From: Phytophthora colocasiae
Lineage: Eukaryota; Oomycota; Peronosporomycetes; Peronosporales; Peronosporaceae
Assembly: GCA_018806915.1 (NCBI GenBank)
Contig: JAGKQI010000088.1
Span: forward strand, 434,001-498,000
DNA: 64,000 nucleotides
Reading direction: 5' to 3'
A program made the position numbers and the translations under genes. Shown here piece by piece: positions 62,445-64,000 of the stretch. Numbering within the stretch: the stretch's first letter is position 1; every line of letters starts with the position of its first letter. A model generated the notes under the pieces. It saw only the letters and a program-made list of their open reading frames with translations, had not been told where the DNA came from and ran no database searches.

Positions 62445-63478
62445 ATGAACATCCTCTCTCTTATCGCCAGTGCTTTCGTCGTGCTCCTCCCGTCGGTGCT
62501 AGGTCACGGCTACATCACGAACCCCGCTGCGACCTGGAAGGATGGTTACGCCGTTAATGGCTGGGGTAGCTCTATTGACAGCAACATGTGGGGAGCCATC
62601 GACAACTCGGTCTATGGATACGGCACGTCGGCTACGGTCGCGTTTTTCGAAGCGGAGTTCAACAGGTCGGGGTATAATTCGCTGGGTCAGTTTATCGAGA
62701 CCAACCAGGTCCTGTACAGCGATGACATCGACGAACAGTGCGGTTACACAGTCTACGATGCCAGCGCTCGACAAACAATGCCGTCTACGAACCTGACATA
62801 CACCGGGTTCACGCACCCGGGCCCGTGCGAAGTCTGGTGCGATGACACCATGGTGCTCTTCGACTACAACTGCCAGGCAACGTATCCTGATATCCCTGCC
62901 AGTATCCCGTACGACGAATCGCTCTGTGCGGACGCCAACCGATTCACTATCTACTGGCTTGCTGTTCACGGTGCACCATGGCAGGTGTATACGGACTGTG
63001 TACGGCTCGACACTGGTTCAGGCAGTGGCTCGGCCCCTTCGTCGGTGACCGAGACGGTCTCGTCCAGCGTCGCAACGGCGCCACCCACAACTAGCAGTGG
63101 ATCGACGGCAACGGCGACGACTGCGTATCCGGACACGTCTGCATCCTCCACCAGCACAACAACGACAGCTCCGTCCGCTTTGACTGCCACTTCGACCGAC
63201 AGCACTGCTGCTTCGTCGACTTCAACGCAACTACTTCGTCCGCTTCAACTTCTGCTGAAGCTTCGACGACAGGTGAAGCATCTATCGCTGCTGAGGCCAC
63301 TGGTTCGGAAACGACAGCGACGGGAGCATCGGTCGACTCGGAAACGGCAACAGCGATTAGTGCCAGCTCGGTGCCAACTGAAGCCTCGACGGACTCTAGT
63401 GCAACCACATCTGCAACGACCACTTCAGATGTCACTACGAATGCCAACTGCAATCGACGCATACGCCGTCGTGACTAA
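62445..63478 (+). CDS. AA17-like lytic polysaccharide monooxygenase, frameshift in Ser/Thr tail
   Basis: ATG 62445. Signal peptide of 20 residues (MNILSLIASAFVVLLPSVLG) ends exactly before His21 (HGYITNPAATWKDG), the N-terminal His of the copper brace. The catalytic domain (to about residue 185) has paired Cys and THPGPCEVWCDD, where the second brace His is likely. This pattern matches oomycete AA17 LPMOs, which cleave pectin (homogalacturonan). A Ser/Thr/Ala tail follows. Near 63221-63232 one base is off: the first frame turns into Arg/Leu-rich nonsense and stops at 63536, while another frame keeps the Ser/Thr/Glu/Ala composition and ends at 63478 with NANCNRRIRRRD. The catalytic domain is not affected. 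Works with pectin methylesterases on plant cell walls. Confidence 0.85.
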
Positions 63479-63911
63479 GTTACATACCTGGAATTTCCAG
63501 GCTGGAAAGATACTTAGTGGCATGTCATGGAAATGAGTAGTATGTTGAAGAGTAATCGATGTCATTGTGAAAACAAAACTTGTCTGAGTCAGAACTCCTG
63601 ACCAGCTAAGTTTATGCGTTGCCTCCAACAAAGCCGGTGGCGGTGCATTTCGCATGACGGTCGATCAGATCACGCGTTTGAGAGACGAAAGAGGAATCCT
63701 CCGGATCAGGTAAAGCCCATGTCGCGAACGGATCCCATGCGATGCACGACTTTCCAAACAAGCTTGACGACTGTCATCGACAATCCAACCACCGATGCGA
63801 TCGGTGAGAACGAAAGCAGTGTTGAGTCAACACTGTTGACACTGTCAAGCACCTTTATTCCTCGGCATGTGAGTCTTCGTGTACCGCTATTAGTACATGT
63901 AGTACTGTACA
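63479..63911. other. Intergenic, no gene seen
   Basis: 3' flank of the LPMO with repeated GTACATGTAG motifs near 63893-63925. Confidence 0.4.
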
Positions 63912-63944
63912 CTAGTACATGTAGCGATTCGCTACATGTACTAG
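63912..63944. repeat. Perfect 33-bp palindrome
   Basis: CTAGTACATGTAGCGA, one T, then its exact reverse complement. Same one-base-centre architecture as the palindrome at 34626-34664. May form a cruciform. Confidence 0.95.
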
Positions 63945-64000
63945 CGATCCGCTGTACGCAACGCACCGACAGAAATGGTTCGCTCTTCTACACAAACATG

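Overview
The window reads as nuclear DNA of a Phytophthora-like oomycete (Peronosporales). This rests on short-intron, GT-AG protein genes of oomycete type, an oomycete-style core promoter (Inr plus a following ATTT-type element), WY-fold secreted effector genes, pectin methylesterases, an AA17-like lytic polysaccharide monooxygenase, a PDR-type ABC transporter, a cluster of membrane-anchored TKL kinases, and many transposons (Ty1/copia, Ty3/gypsy-like, Crypton, MULE). The species cannot be told from the sequence alone. All assignments come from reading motifs; no search was run.

Layout. 1-3.9 kb: edge of a gypsy-like retroelement (an open coiled-coil gag frame running off the left edge, then a GATC-dense repeat-rich stretch), followed by a Crypton tyrosine recombinase broken by one stop codon. 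3.9-15.5 kb: a gene island with a zinc CDF transporter, a mitochondrial-type four-CBS protein, a multi-domain RNA-repair enzyme (2H phosphoesterase, Cys phosphatase, P-loop kinase, RNA ligase), a helical-repeat/PPR-like mitochondrial protein and a kinesin. 15.5-27 kb: three copies of one secreted WY-type effector family, all broken; one is split by a 4.77-kb copia element with 5-bp target duplications. A MULE transposase pseudogene lies between copies. 27-33.4 kb: a secreted alpha/beta hydrolase gene split near its 3' end by a second copia element (4.9 kb, identical LTRs, TTGAC target duplication). 33.6-40 kb: two pectin methylesterase copies, both broken at the N terminus, flanking a 3.6-kb MULE with 55-bp terminal inverted repeats that carries a RING-finger gene next to its transposase. 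40-45.7 kb: remnants, a truncated GMC oxidoreductase and a third MULE-type transposase. 45.7-50.4 kb: a full-size PDR ABC transporter and a small secreted protein with one stop codon. 51-59.6 kb: four single-pass TKL kinases in a cluster; the outer two keep the catalytic motifs, the inner two have lost them. 59.9-60.4 kb: a non-autonomous TIR element with a TA target duplication. 61-62 kb: two tiny intron-split membrane protein genes. 62.4-63.5 kb: the LPMO.

Two themes stand out. First, many mobile elements and several host genes carry exactly one or two small lesions (a single stop or a 1-2 nt indel, often in a homopolymer), which is either very recent decay or residual assembly error; raw reads would settle it. 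Second, both copia elements place the gag start codon inside the primer-binding site, which matches the anticodon arm of initiator tRNA-Met (half-tRNA priming as in Drosophila copia).
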